Assembly: GCF_024764775.1 (NCBI RefSeq)
Contig: NZ_JALIGC010000037.1
Location: 1-64,000, forward strand
DNA length: 64,000 nucleotides
From: Scandinavium manionii
GTDB lineage: Bacteria > Pseudomonadota > Gammaproteobacteria > Enterobacterales > Enterobacteriaceae
Direction of reading: 5' to 3'
The notes under the pieces: model-generated
What the model was told of the DNA's origin: nothing
Database searches by the model: none
The model's input: the letters and a program-made list of their open reading frames with translations, nothing else
Program-made: the position numbers and the translations under genes
Part shown: piece by piece, positions 8,719-18,266 of the stretch
Layout: every line of letters begins with the position of its first letter
Numbering within the stretch: position 1 is the stretch's first letter

Positions 8719-10590
8719 TTATATTTCGACCTGGGTACCGAGTTCGATAACCCGGTTTGGCGGGATTTCAAACTGGTCAGGTGCACGCAGGGCGTTGCGT
8801 TGCAGCAGCAGGTACAGCTTGCCGCGCAGGCGCAGATACCACGGCCGGTCGTTACCGATAATCAGCGATTCATGCGACATGAAGAACGAGGTTTCCATCA
8901 TTCGACAGCTCAGCCCTTCGAGGCCACAGCGGTGGAAGACTTCTTCCACGTTTGGCGTTTCGCGCCAGCCGTAGCTCGCCACTACACGCCAGAACGACGG
9001 CGACAGCTGCTCGATAGACACACGACGCACGTTGTGAACATACGGCGCATCTTCGGTGCGCAGCGTCAGAAGGATCACGCGCTCATGCAGCACTTTGTTG
9101 TGCTTGAGGTTGTGCAGCATCGCAAACGGAATCACGTTCAGCGCACGGGACATGTACACCGCCGTACCTGGTACGCGCACCGGCGGCGATTTCTCCAGCG
9201 ACGCAATCATCGCTTCGAGAGAGTTACCATGCTCATGCATACGGCGCAGCAGGCGGAAACGTTCGCTCTTCCAGGTGGTCATCACCATGAACATCACCAG
9301 GCCCAGCGTCAGCGGCAACCAACCGCCAGAGAGCAGTTTATCAAGGTTCGCCGAGAACAACGGTACGTCGATACACAGGAATGCCACCAGGATAACGAAC
9401 ACAAAGTACTTGTTCCAGTGCCAGTTTTTACGCGCCACGGTGGTCGCAAGAATCGAGGTCAGTACCATGGTGCCGGTAACCGCAATCCCGTATGCCGCCG
9501 CCAGGTTGCTGGAGTGCTGGAAGCTGACAATCACCAGCACCACAGACACGTACAGCAGCCAGTTAATGAACGGAATGTAAATCTGACCGGATTCCATTTC
9601 GGAGGTGTGAATGATACGCATCGGCGACAGATATCCCAGACGAACCGCCTGACGCGTCAGGGAGAACACGCCGGAAATGACCGCCTGAGAAGCGATGACC
9701 GTCGCGAAGGTCGCGATAATCAGCATCGGAATCAGCGCCCACTCAGGAGCCAGCAGGAAGAATGGGTTTTTAATCGCTTCCGGGTGTTTGAGTAACAGCG
9801 CGCCCTGACCGAAGTAGTTCAGCACCAGCGAAGGCAGAACCACCGTGAACCAGGCAATACGAATAGGTAATTTACCGAAGTGGCCCATATCCGCATACAA
9901 CGCTTCAACACCGGTAATCGACAGAACGACCGCCCCCAGCGCCACAAAGGAAACCGTTTTGTATTCAAGGAAGAAGTGCACCGCCCAGTACGGGTTCAAC
10001 GCATGCAACACGTCCGGGTTGTCGATGATACTGCGTGCACCGAGCACCGCCAGCAACAGAAACCAAATCAGCATGATAGGCGCGAACAGTTTCCCCACCA
10101 GCGCAGTACCGTGCTTTTGAATCATAAACAGCAGGGTCAGTACGGCGATAGAGATGGGGACTATCCAGCTATCAAGTTGCGGGGCGATGATTTCGAGACC
10201 TTCAATGGCCGACATCACCGAAATGGCCGGAGTTATTACCACCTCGCCATAGAAGAAACTGCCGCCGATAAGACCGAGGATAACCAGCACCGACGTCATT
10301 CGCGCCGATGTGTTGCGTCCGGCAAGGGACATCAGCGTCAGGATCCCGCCTTCACCGGCGTTATCCGCACGCATCACGAAGGTGATGTATTTCAAGGAAA
10401 CGGTAAAAATCAGCAGCCAGAAAATCAGGGATAAAAAACCAAAAACGGCATCCCGTTCTACGCCAAATCCAAACTGGCCTGAGAGACATTCTCTCAGTGT
10501 ATAAAGAGGGCTGGTACCAATGTCACCGTATACCACGCCAATTGCCGCAAGGGTGATCGCTGGCAACGATTGCTTATTATCAGTGCTCAT
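8719..10590 (-). CDS. kup: low-affinity potassium transporter Kup
   Basis: A 623-aa inner-membrane K+/H+ symporter of the KUP/HAK family (also called TrkD). The N-terminal signature GVVYGDIGTSPLYTL (about residues 18-32) and GGEGG-type GEGGILTLMSL near residue 78 are visible. About 12 membrane segments are followed by a soluble C-terminal domain of roughly 180 residues. It is one residue longer than the E. coli protein, near RPWYLRLRGK. It is expressed as a single gene with its own terminator. Confidence 0.97.
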   Translation of the reverse strand: MSTDNKQSLPAITLAAIGVVYGDIGTSPLYTLRECLSGQFGFGVERDAVFGFLSLIFWLLIFTVSLKYITFVMRADNAGEGGILTLMSLAGRNTSARMTSVLVILGLIGGSFFYGEVVITPAISVMSAIEGLEIIAPQLDSWIVPISIAVLTLLFMIQKHGTALVGKLFAPIMLIWFLLLAVLGARSIIDNPDVLHALNPYWAVHFFLEYKTVSFVALGAVVLSITGVEALYADMGHFGKLPIRIAWFTVVLPSLVLNYFGQGALLLKHPEAIKNPFFLLAPEWALIPMLIIATFATVIASQAVISGVFSLTRQAVRLGYLSPMRIIHTSEMESGQIYIPFINWLLYVSVVLVIVSFQHSSNLAAAYGIAVTGTMVLTSILATTVARKNWHWNKYFVFVILVAFLCIDVPLFSANLDKLLSGGWLPLTLGLVMFMVMTTWKSERFRLLRRMHEHGNSLEAMIASLEKSPPVRVPGTAVYMSRALNVIPFAMLHNLKHNKVLHERVILLTLRTEDAPYVHNVRRVSIEQLSPSFWRVVASYGWRETPNVEEVFHRCGLEGLSCRMMETSFFMSHESLIIGNDRPWYLRLRGKLYLLLQRNALRAPDQFEIPPNRVIELGTQVEI

Positions 10591-10809
10591 AGACTCGTCT
10601 TTCGTTTAATAAGACAAATGTGTACCCGGATCCCTGGCTCACAAAAGGCGCACAGTATGCACGATTAACAGAAGAATCGTACTCCAAAATGACTCCTCAT
10701 TAACCTTGCTCAAAGAAATGCCGACGGCTTCTCCCACTATTACCCGGCGCCAGCAAACGGCTATAATCGCTTGATAGCTGGATAAATGGCGGAAGGACAC
10801 CACTCTATT

Positions 10810-12306
10810 ATGGCGCAATCACACTTATTAGCAGAAAGAATTTCCCGACTCAGTCAGTCCCTTGAAAAGGGGCTTTTTGAGCGTAGTCACGCCATCCGTC
10901 TGTGCCTGCTGGCCGCGCTGAGCGGCGAAAGCGTGTTTCTGCTCGGTCCACCGGGGATAGCCAAAAGCCTCATCGCCCGCCGCCTCAAATTTGCCTTCCA
11001 ACACGCCCGTGCCTTTGAATACCTGATGACCCGCTTCTCCACTCCGGAAGAAGTGTTTGGCCCGCTGTCGATTCAGGCGTTAAAAGATGAAGGGCGCTAT
11101 GAGCGTTTAACCACAGGCTATCTTCCGGAAGCCGAAATCGTGTTTCTGGATGAAATCTGGAAAGCGGGCCCGGCGATTCTGAATACCCTGCTGACCGCCA
11201 TTAACGAACGCAGCTTTCGCAACGGTGCGCATGAAGAGAAAATCCCGATGCGCCTGCTGGTGGCCGCGTCTAACGAACTGCCGGAAGCCGACAGCAGCCT
11301 CGAAGCCTTATATGACCGTATGCTGATTCGCCTGTGGCTCGACAAAGTGCAGGAAAAAAGCAATTTCCGCTCGTTGCTCATCAACCAGCACGATGAAAGT
11401 GCCAACCCGGTGCCAGAAAATCTACAGGTGACGGACGAAGAATTCAGGCAGTGGCAGGTAGATATTGGCGGCGTGAAGCTATCAGACAGCGTATTCGAGT
11501 TGGTTTATCAGCTGCGCCAGCAGCTCGACATGATGCCAAACGCACCGTATGTCTCCGATCGGCGCTGGAAAAAGGCTGTTCGTTTATTGCAGGCTTGCGC
11601 CTTTTTCAGCGGCCGCGACACCATTGCGCCTATCGATCTTATCCTGCTTAAAGACTGTCTGTGGCATGACGCCGAAAGCCGCAATCTGATGCAGCAACAG
11701 CTCGACATATTGATGACCGGGCACGCCTGGCAGCAGCAGGCGATGCTCACCAAACTGGGGTCGATAACCCAGCGTCGGCTGCAGTTGCAGCAGCAACAGA
11801 GCGACAAAACTGCGCTAAAAGTCACGCGTCTGGGCGGCATGTTCAACCGTAAGCCACATTACGAACTGCCGGATGAGGTGCAGTCCCCCACGCTGACGCT
11901 GCTGTTACAGCAGCCGCTGAAGCTGCATGACATGAACGTGGTTCACGTCACCCTGGAACGCCCGGCGCTCGTGCACTGGCTGGAGAAAGGCGGCGAAATT
12001 CGCGGCAAACTAAACGGTATCGGCTTTGCCCAGGTGCTGAATCTGGAAGTGGATACCAGCCTGCATCTGCTGGTTAGGGATGTCAGCCTGCAAGGCTCGC
12101 GTCTGGCCCTGCCGGGCAGTGCTACACCAGAGAACATGCCTGGGGAAATCAAACAGCAGCTGGATGCACTCGATGACGAGTGGCATCAGCAGCATACCCG
12201 CTTTAGCGAGCAGCAAAAATGCCTGTTCATACACGGTGACTGGTTAGGCAAAATTGAAGCCAGCCTGCAGGACGTCGGGGCGCAGATCAAACAGGCGCGG
12301 CAGTAA
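10810..12306 (+). CDS. ravA: MoxR-family AAA+ ATPase RavA
   Basis: A 498-aa AAA+ ATPase. Walker A GPPGIAKS lies at residues 46-53, and Walker B EIVFLDEIWK near residue 110, followed by a sensor region NELPEADSSLEALYDR. The C-terminal third is the LARA/triple-helical part, which in E. coli binds the lysine decarboxylase LdcI (CadA). With ViaA it has been linked to respiratory complexes and aminoglycoside sensitivity. The ATG at 10810 was chosen because it matches the family N-terminus MAxxHLLAERISRLS. Its stop overlaps the viaA start (TAATG). Confidence 0.95.
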   Translation: MAQSHLLAERISRLSQSLEKGLFERSHAIRLCLLAALSGESVFLLGPPGIAKSLIARRLKFAFQHARAFEYLMTRFSTPEEVFGPLSIQALKDEGRYERLTTGYLPEAEIVFLDEIWKAGPAILNTLLTAINERSFRNGAHEEKIPMRLLVAASNELPEADSSLEALYDRMLIRLWLDKVQEKSNFRSLLINQHDESANPVPENLQVTDEEFRQWQVDIGGVKLSDSVFELVYQLRQQLDMMPNAPYVSDRRWKKAVRLLQACAFFSGRDTIAPIDLILLKDCLWHDAESRNLMQQQLDILMTGHAWQQQAMLTKLGSITQRRLQLQQQQSDKTALKVTRLGGMFNRKPHYELPDEVQSPTLTLLLQQPLKLHDMNVVHVTLERPALVHWLEKGGEIRGKLNGIGFAQVLNLEVDTSLHLLVRDVSLQGSRLALPGSATPENMPGEIKQQLDALDDEWHQQHTRFSEQQKCLFIHGDWLGKIEASLQDVGAQIKQARQ

Positions 12307-13757
12307 TGCTCAGCCTCGATACGCTTAATGTGATGCTGGCGGTCAGCGAGGAAGGGATGATCGAAGAGATGATCCTCGCACTGCTGGCCTCACCACAGCT
12401 GGCGTTGTTTTTTGAAAAATTCCCGCGGCTGAAAAATGCGATCGCACAAGATATTCCCCGCTGGCGGGAAGCGCTAAAAGGCAGGCTGAAAGAGACGCAG
12501 GTTCCACAGGATTTGAGCGATGAGGTGATGGCTTTTCAGCAGAGCCAGACGCTATCGACCACGCAGTTTACCGTTCAGCTTCCGCAAATCCTCACCCTGT
12601 TGCAGAAACTCCATTCCCCGTTTTCCGCCCAGGCGCAGCAGCTGGTGGATAACAACGCGAGCTTTACCGCCGCGCTGCACACCCTGTTTTTACAGCGCTG
12701 GCGACTGAGTCTGGTGGTACAGGCCACCACGCTGAACCAGCAGTTGCTGGAAGATGAGCGCGAGCAGCTGTTGAGCGAAGTGCAGGAGCGCATGACTCTC
12801 AGCGGTCAGCTGGAACCGGTACTTGTAGAAAACGACAATTCCGCCGGACGACTCTGGGACATGAGTGAAGGCCAGCTCAAGCGCGGTGACTGGCAGCTGA
12901 TTGTCAGATACGGCGATTTCCTCAGCGAACAACCGGAGCTGATGCGGCTGGCGGAGCAACTCGGACGCTCACGCGAGGCCAAATCGGTACCGAAAAAAGA
13001 TTCACCGATGGAAACCTTCCGCACCCTGGTACGTGAACCCGCCACGGTGCCCGAACAGGTCGACGGCCTGCAACAAAGCGACGACATTCTGCGCCTTCTG
13101 CCGCCGGAGCTGGCGACGCTCGGCATTACTGAACTCGAATATGAGTTTTACCGCCGGCTGGTGGAGAAGCAACTGCTCACTTACCGACTGCACGGCGATG
13201 CGTGGCGGGAAAAACTCAGCGAACGCCCGGTGGTACATCAGGATTTCGACGAACAACCGCGCGGACCGTTTATCGTCTGCGTGGATACGTCAGGTTCAAT
13301 GGGTGGATTTAACGAACAGTGTGCAAAGGCATTTTGCCTGGCGCTGATGCGCGTCGCACTGGCAGACAATCGCCGCTGTTTCATTATGCTTTTTGCCAGC
13401 GAAGTGGTGCGCTACGAGCTGACTGGCCCGCAGGGCCTGGAACAGGCGATCCGCTTTTTAAGCCAACGCTTTCGCGGTGGGACCGATATCGCCAGCTGCT
13501 TCCGCGCCATTATCGAGCGGATGCAGGGCCCGGAATGGACCGATGCCGATGCGGTGGTCATTTCAGATTTCATCGCCCAGCGGCTGCCGGACGATGTGGT
13601 GAATAAGGTGGGAGAACTACAGCGCAAACATCTGCATCGCTTTCATGCAGTGGCGATGTCGCAGCACGGGAAACCCGGGATCATGCGCATCTTCGATCAT
13701 ATCTGGCGCTTTGATACCGGGCTGCGCAGCCGACTGCTGCGCCGCTGGAAACGCTGA
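12306..13757 (+). CDS. viaA: VWA-domain protein ViaA, RavA partner
   Basis: A 483-aa cytoplasmic protein whose C-terminal von Willebrand A domain carries a complete MIDAS motif, DTSGS, at about residue 327 (FIVCVDTSGSMGGF). The N-terminal two-thirds is helical and unique to the family. It stimulates RavA ATPase activity in E. coli. The one-base overlap TAATG with ravA implies coupled translation. It abuts asnA with no spacer, convergently, so no independent terminator is visible. Confidence 0.95.
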   Translation: MLSLDTLNVMLAVSEEGMIEEMILALLASPQLALFFEKFPRLKNAIAQDIPRWREALKGRLKETQVPQDLSDEVMAFQQSQTLSTTQFTVQLPQILTLLQKLHSPFSAQAQQLVDNNASFTAALHTLFLQRWRLSLVVQATTLNQQLLEDEREQLLSEVQERMTLSGQLEPVLVENDNSAGRLWDMSEGQLKRGDWQLIVRYGDFLSEQPELMRLAEQLGRSREAKSVPKKDSPMETFRTLVREPATVPEQVDGLQQSDDILRLLPPELATLGITELEYEFYRRLVEKQLLTYRLHGDAWREKLSERPVVHQDFDEQPRGPFIVCVDTSGSMGGFNEQCAKAFCLALMRVALADNRRCFIMLFASEVVRYELTGPQGLEQAIRFLSQRFRGGTDIASCFRAIIERMQGPEWTDADAVVISDFIAQRLPDDVVNKVGELQRKHLHRFHAVAMSQHGKPGIMRIFDHIWRFDTGLRSRLLRRWKR

Positions 13758-14750
13758 TTACAGCAGAGAGGCAACGCTATCGCGGACCTGCTGTGGCCAG
13801 ACGCCACACTGCACCTGACCGATATGTGGCAGTTGTAACAGCAGCATGGTCAAACGTGACTGGCCAATGCCGCCACCGACAGTCTGCGGCATTTCACCTT
13901 TGAGCAGCGCCTGGTGCCACTCGAGCTGCAGACGATCGTCATCCCCAGTGAGTGCTAACTGACGTTTCAGCGCTTCGGCATCCACGCGGATCCCCATTGA
14001 TGAGATCTCAAACGCATCTTCCAGGACCGGGTTCCACACCAGAATGTCGCCGTTGAGGCCAGACAGCCCGGTTTCACTCTGAGTGCTCCAGTCATCATAA
14101 TCCGGCGCACGCACGTCATGGCGTGTCCCATCCGACAATTTGCCGCCAATCCCCATCAGGAACACCGCGCCGAACTCTTTGGCGATGGCGCGCTCGCGGC
14201 CTTTGGCATCCAGACCCGGATAACGGGTCAATAATTCTTCGCTGTGCACAAAGTGGATCTGTTCTGGCAGGAACGGTGCCAGACCAAATTCTTTGCTGAC
14301 TGCGGCCTCAGTGGCTTTGATCCCGGCGTAAATGGCTTCAACCGTCGCTTTTAGCGTAGCGGTGTGGCGCTCGCCGTCGCCCATTACGCGTTCCCAGTCC
14401 CACTGGTCAACGTAAACGGAATGGATAGCCGAGAGGCGGTCTTCATCGGGGCGAAGGGCTTTCATGTGCGTGTAGAGCCCTTCGCCCGCGCTGAAGTCGT
14501 GTTGTCCCAGCGTCTGGCGCTTCCACTTCGCGAGGGAGTGAACCACCTCAAACTGGGCGTCTGGCAGGTTTTTCACTTTTACCTGTACCGCTTTTTCGCA
14601 ACCAGAAAGGTTGTCCTGAGTGCCATCACCCACGCGGCTTAAGATCGGCGCCTGAACTTCAATGAGTCCAAGTCTGTCTTCGAGCTCACGGGAAAAATGG
14701 GACTTTACGAAACTGATCTGGCGTTGTTTTGCGATGTAAGCGGTTTTCAT
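13758..14750 (-). CDS. asnA: aspartate-ammonia ligase (asparagine synthetase A)
   Basis: A 330-aa AsnA enzyme that makes asparagine from aspartate, ammonia and ATP, with a class II aminoacyl-tRNA-synthetase-like fold. The N-terminus KTAYIAKQRQISFVKSHFSR and the C-terminal GGGIGQSRLTMLLL (motif 3-like, with the catalytic Arg) are conserved. It is divergent from asnC across a 149-bp gap, and asnC normally encodes its activator when asparagine is low. Confidence 0.97.
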   Translation of the reverse strand: MKTAYIAKQRQISFVKSHFSRELEDRLGLIEVQAPILSRVGDGTQDNLSGCEKAVQVKVKNLPDAQFEVVHSLAKWKRQTLGQHDFSAGEGLYTHMKALRPDEDRLSAIHSVYVDQWDWERVMGDGERHTATLKATVEAIYAGIKATEAAVSKEFGLAPFLPEQIHFVHSEELLTRYPGLDAKGRERAIAKEFGAVFLMGIGGKLSDGTRHDVRAPDYDDWSTQSETGLSGLNGDILVWNPVLEDAFEISSMGIRVDAEALKRQLALTGDDDRLQLEWHQALLKGEMPQTVGGGIGQSRLTMLLLQLPHIGQVQCGVWPQQVRDSVASLL

Positions 14751-14899
14751 TATTTTTACTCCTGTCCTGTTGCCATTGATTAAGCAACAGAATGCAGGGG
14801 TAATTCAATAATCAACAAACAAAAAGCCGCTTCGTGTTTTGATTCGTCAAAATGAAGCGCTAAAATAGAGTGAATCATCAAACATCATAAGAAAATCCA

Positions 14900-15358
14900 A
14901 TGGAAAATTATCAGATCGACAATCTCGACCGCGGCATTCTCGAGGCATTAATGGCCAATGCGCGTACCGCCTATGCCGAACTGGCCAAACAATTTGGCGT
15001 CAGCCCCGGCACTATCCATGTGCGCGTCGAGAAAATGAAGCAAGCGGGGGTAATCACTGGCGCACGCATCGACGTGAACCCGAAACAGCTCGGCTACGAT
15101 GTCTGCTGTTTTATCGGCATTATTCTGAAAAGCGCGAAAGATTATCCCTCCGCGCTGGCGAGACTCGAAAGCCTCGACGAAGTCACCGAGGCGTATTACA
15201 CCACCGGCCACTACAGCATCTTTATTAAGGTGATGTGCCGCTCGATCGACGCCCTCCAGCAGGTACTTATCAACAAGATCCAAACAATCGATGAAATTCA
15301 GTCCACCGAGACGCTTATCTCCCTGCAGAACCCGATCATGCGGACCATCCGCCCGTGA
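14900..15358 (+). CDS. asnC: Lrp/AsnC-family regulator AsnC
   Basis: A 152-aa feast/famine regulator with an N-terminal HTH (AELAKQFGVSPGTIHVRVEKM, split here by family convention) and a C-terminal RAM domain that binds asparagine (TEAYYTTGHYSIFIKV). It activates asnA and represses itself; in E. coli it also influences transcription towards mioC and oriC. Almost identical to E. coli AsnC. It sits just upstream of the mioC promoter and is transcribed towards the origin. Confidence 0.97.
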   Translation: MENYQIDNLDRGILEALMANARTAYAELAKQFGVSPGTIHVRVEKMKQAGVITGARIDVNPKQLGYDVCCFIGIILKSAKDYPSALARLESLDEVTEAYYTTGHYSIFIKVMCRSIDALQQVLINKIQTIDEIQSTETLISLQNPIMRTIRP

Positions 15359-15369
15359 TCGGGCATTTT
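15351..15369 (+). terminator. weak hairpin at the asnC stop codon
   Basis: GCCCG-TGAT-CGGGC followed by ATTTTAA overlaps the asnC stop codon, which lies in the loop. The stem is only 5 bp, so termination would be partial; read-through into mioC is plausible and is known in E. coli. Confidence 0.4.
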
Positions 15370-15379
15370 AATCCCACAC

Positions 15380-15419
15380 CTTTCCACAGGTAGATCCCAG
15401 CTCACACACAGCGTACAAT
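15380..15419 (+). promoter_or_regulatory. mioC promoter with DnaA-box-like site
   Basis: A -10 hexamer TACAAT (15414-15419) precedes mioC. Upstream, CTTTCCACA (15380-15388) matches 7 of 9 positions of the DnaA box. E. coli mioC has the same arrangement and is repressed by DnaA, which limits transcription into oriC before initiation. Confidence 0.6.
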
Positions 15420-15449
15420 GTGTCACTCAGGAATTATGGGGTGGACTTC

Positions 15450-15890
15450 ATGGCAGACATTACACTGATCAGTGGTAGTACGCTTGGCGGTGCCGAGTAC
15501 GTTGCTGAACATCTGGCAGAAAAGCTGGAAGACGCGGGTTATTCCACTGAAACGCTGCATGGCCCCCTGCTTGAAGATCTGAATAAAGGTGGAATCTGGC
15601 TGCTGGTCAGCTCTACGCACGGTGCCGGTGACATCCCGGATAATCTTGTTCCTTTATATGAAGCAATAAAGGAAGAGAAACCTGACCTCTCCGCCGTACG
15701 TTTTGGTTCGGTCGGAATTGGCAGCCGTGAATATGACACTTTCTGCGGGGCGATCGACAAAATCGATAACGAACTGCTCGCCTGCGGAGCCAAACAGATT
15801 GGCGAAACGCTGAAGATCAACATCCTCGATCATGATATTCCTGAAGATCCGGCTGAAATTTGGCTCGGATCCTGGATAAATTTGCTCTGA
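15450..15890 (+). CDS. mioC: flavodoxin-like protein MioC
   Basis: A 146-aa short-chain flavodoxin with an FMN phosphate loop SGSTLGGAEYVAEHL near residues 8-22 and flavin-flanking loops SSTHGAGDIPDN and GSREYDTFCGA. E. coli MioC is needed in vitro for biotin synthase activity. The ATG at 15450 gives the family N-terminus MADITLISGS. Its transcript runs straight into oriC, so its expression can affect origin topology. It is one residue shorter at the C-terminus than the E. coli protein. Confidence 0.96.
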   Translation: MADITLISGSTLGGAEYVAEHLAEKLEDAGYSTETLHGPLLEDLNKGGIWLLVSSTHGAGDIPDNLVPLYEAIKEEKPDLSAVRFGSVGIGSREYDTFCGAIDKIDNELLACGAKQIGETLKINILDHDIPEDPAEIWLGSWINLL

Positions 15891-16200
15891 GTTTTGTAAA
15901 GATCGGCGTTTTTTTTGTGTATAACTCTGGTTAAAAGCACTGATCAACCGGTAGTTATCCCAAGCATAAGGTTTGGTTAGTTTTTGAGTTGTGTATAACC
16001 CTTCATTTTGATCCCAGCTTATACGGACCAGGATCACCGATCATTCACAGGCAGTGATCCTTCTTAAGCCTATGATCTCAAAAGCCGGATCCACCTTATC
16101 CACAGAAAATGGCGATCCTAATAAGAGATCACAATAAAACAGATCTCTAAATAAAAGATCTTCTATTAAATACCCAGGATCCCAGGTGCTTTCTCCAACA
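15891..16200. other. oriC: chromosomal replication origin oriC
   Basis: The mioC-mnmG gap has the full enterobacterial oriC layout, reversed relative to the usual drawing. DnaA boxes: R4-equivalent TGTGTATAA (15916-15924), R3-equivalent TTATCCCAA (15955-15963), R2 TGTGTATAA (15990-15998) and R1 TTATCCACA (16096-16104). The unwinding element lies next to mnmG, with three A/T-rich 13-mer-like repeats ending in AGATC (about 16114-16165). I count 13 GATC sites between 15901 and 16181, the target of Dam and SeqA. The R4 box differs by one base from the TTATCCACA I recall for E. coli. Confidence 0.96.
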
Positions 16201-16273
16201 GCCAAAGTTGAGTAGAATCCACGGCCCGGACTTCAATCACTTTTCAAACCGCTTTCAAGCGAGGCAGACCACC

Positions 16274-18163
16274 ATGTTTTATCAGGATCCTTTTGACGTC
16301 ATCATCATTGGCGGGGGTCATGCAGGCACTGAGGCCGCGATGGCCGCTGCACGTATGGGTCAGCAAACCCTGCTGTTGACACACAATATCGACACGCTGG
16401 GACAGATGAGCTGTAACCCGGCTATTGGCGGCATTGGGAAAGGACACCTGGTAAAAGAAGTGGATGCACTCGGCGGGCTGATGGCAAACGCTATCGACCA
16501 TGCGGGCATCCAGTTTAGGATACTAAACGCCAGCAAGGGCCCTGCCGTTCGGGCCACCCGTGCTCAGGCCGATCGTGTGTTGTATCGGCAGGCCGTACGC
16601 ACCGCACTGGAGAATCAACCGAACCTAACTCTCTTCCAGCAGGCGGTTGAAGATCTGATCGTCGAAAACGATCGGGTTGTGGGCGCAGTTACTCAGATGG
16701 GCCTGAAGTTCCGTGCCAAAGCCGTGGTGTTAACCGTCGGGACATTCCTCGATGGCAAAATTCACATTGGTCTGGATAACTACAGCGGTGGCCGTGCTGG
16801 CGATCCGCCTTCTATCCCACTGTCTCGCCGGCTGCGTGAATTGCCGCTGCGCGTCAGCCGCCTGAAAACAGGTACACCGCCGCGCATTGATGCCCGTACC
16901 ATCGATTTCAGCGTTCTGGCTCAACAGCATGGCGACAACCCGATGCCGGTGTTCTCGTTCATGGGCAATACGGCACAGCACCCACGTCAGGTACCGTGTT
17001 ACATCACGCATACCAACGAAAAAACCCATGACGTGATTCGCAATAACCTCGATCGTAGCCCAATGTACGCAGGCATCATCGAAGGGATTGGCCCACGCTA
17101 TTGCCCGTCGATTGAAGACAAAGTGATGCGCTTTGCCGATCGCAACCAGCACCAGATTTTCCTTGAGCCGGAAGGGCTGACCTCCAACGAAATTTACCCG
17201 AATGGTATCTCCACCAGCCTGCCATTCGACGTGCAGATGCAGATCGTCCGTTCCATGCACGGCATGGAAAATGCGAAGATCGTGCGTCCTGGCTATGCCA
17301 TTGAATATGATTTCTTTGATCCACGTGACCTGAAGCCGACGCTGGAAAGCAAATACATTCAGGGTCTGTTCTTTGCAGGACAGATCAACGGCACCACTGG
17401 TTACGAAGAAGCAGCCGCACAGGGCCTGTTGGCCGGTCTCAACGCTGCACGCTGTTCTGCGGACAAAGACGGTTGGGCACCGCGTCGCGATCAGGCTTAC
17501 CTCGGGGTACTGGTGGACGACCTTTGCACCCTCGGAACTAAAGAACCGTACCGCATGTTCACTTCCCGAGCGGAATATCGCCTGATGCTGCGCGAAGACA
17601 ACGCCGATCTGCGCCTGACCGAACAGGGTCGCGAGCTGGGTCTGGTGGATGATGAACGCTGGGCGCGTTACAACGAGAAGCTGGAATGCATCGAACGCGA
17701 GCGTCAGCGTCTGAAAACGACCTGGGTTAACCCAATAGCGGCATCTGCCGAAGAAGTAAACGCTCATCTGACGGCGCCGCTTTCACGTGAAGCCAGCGGA
17801 GAAGACCTGCTGCGTCGCCCGGAAATGACTTACGAACAGCTGGTTCAGCTGTCGCCGTTTGCGCCGGGTCTGGACGATCATCAGGCCGCTGAGCAGGTGG
17901 AGATCCAGGTTAAATACGAAGGTTATATCGCCCGTCAGCAGGATGAGATCGAGAAGCAGCAACGCAATGAGAACACGATATTGCCTGCTACACTTGATTA
18001 TCGCCAGGTTTCAGGACTGTCTAACGAAGTGATCGCCAAGCTTAACGATCACAAACCTTCCTCTATAGGTCAGGCTTCACGCATTTCTGGCGTTACCCCT
18101 GCAGCCATTTCCATTCTATTGGTCTGGCTGAAAAAGCAGGGCTTGCTGCGCCGCAGCGCTTAA
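16274..18163 (+). CDS. mnmG: tRNA uridine 5-carboxymethylaminomethyl modification enzyme MnmG (GidA)
   Basis: A 629-aa FAD-dependent enzyme that, with MnmE, installs the cmnm5 group on wobble U34 of several tRNAs. The dinucleotide-binding motif GGGHAG is at residues 13-18, followed by the family signature SCNPAIGGIGKGHLVKE. The second signature, GQINGTTGYEEAAAQGL, is near residue 370. The ATG at 16274 gives the exact E. coli length. Its transcription away from oriC helps open the origin. The partner gene mnmE lies at 39768-41132. Confidence 0.98.
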   Translation: MFYQDPFDVIIIGGGHAGTEAAMAAARMGQQTLLLTHNIDTLGQMSCNPAIGGIGKGHLVKEVDALGGLMANAIDHAGIQFRILNASKGPAVRATRAQADRVLYRQAVRTALENQPNLTLFQQAVEDLIVENDRVVGAVTQMGLKFRAKAVVLTVGTFLDGKIHIGLDNYSGGRAGDPPSIPLSRRLRELPLRVSRLKTGTPPRIDARTIDFSVLAQQHGDNPMPVFSFMGNTAQHPRQVPCYITHTNEKTHDVIRNNLDRSPMYAGIIEGIGPRYCPSIEDKVMRFADRNQHQIFLEPEGLTSNEIYPNGISTSLPFDVQMQIVRSMHGMENAKIVRPGYAIEYDFFDPRDLKPTLESKYIQGLFFAGQINGTTGYEEAAAQGLLAGLNAARCSADKDGWAPRRDQAYLGVLVDDLCTLGTKEPYRMFTSRAEYRLMLREDNADLRLTEQGRELGLVDDERWARYNEKLECIERERQRLKTTWVNPIAASAEEVNAHLTAPLSREASGEDLLRRPEMTYEQLVQLSPFAPGLDDHQAAEQVEIQVKYEGYIARQQDEIEKQQRNENTILPATLDYRQVSGLSNEVIAKLNDHKPSSIGQASRISGVTPAAISILLVWLKKQGLLRRSA

Positions 18164-18176
18164 CTTATCGAATTAT

Positions 18177-18240
18177 GCCCGGTGGCGCAGCGCTTACCGG
18201 GCCTGCAATGTAGGCCGGATAACGCGAAGCTGCCATCCGG
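18177..18240. repeat. REP pair (BIME) between mnmG and rsmG
   Basis: Two inverted REP-type units occur in tandem: GCCCGGTGGCGCAGCGCTTACCGGGC at reduced form in 18177-18202 (stem GCCCGGT/ACCGGGC), and an imperfect GCCGGAT/ATCCGG stem at 18213-18240. Such elements stabilise upstream mRNA and bind gyrase, IHF or Pol I in enterobacteria. Confidence 0.8.
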
Positions 18241-18266
18241 AAAATTATCGCCAACAGGTATTTACC

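Noticed and set aside
8398..9795. 465-codon plus-strand frame antisense to kup and crossing the rbs control region
   Set aside because: The translation is His/Arg/Gln-rich, typical of antisense reading, and it would run through a terminator and two operators.
16730..17767. 345-codon frame antisense to mnmG
   Set aside because: Fully inside mnmG in a complementary codon-position register; such long mirror frames are common in G/C-biased genes and the translation shows no protein features.
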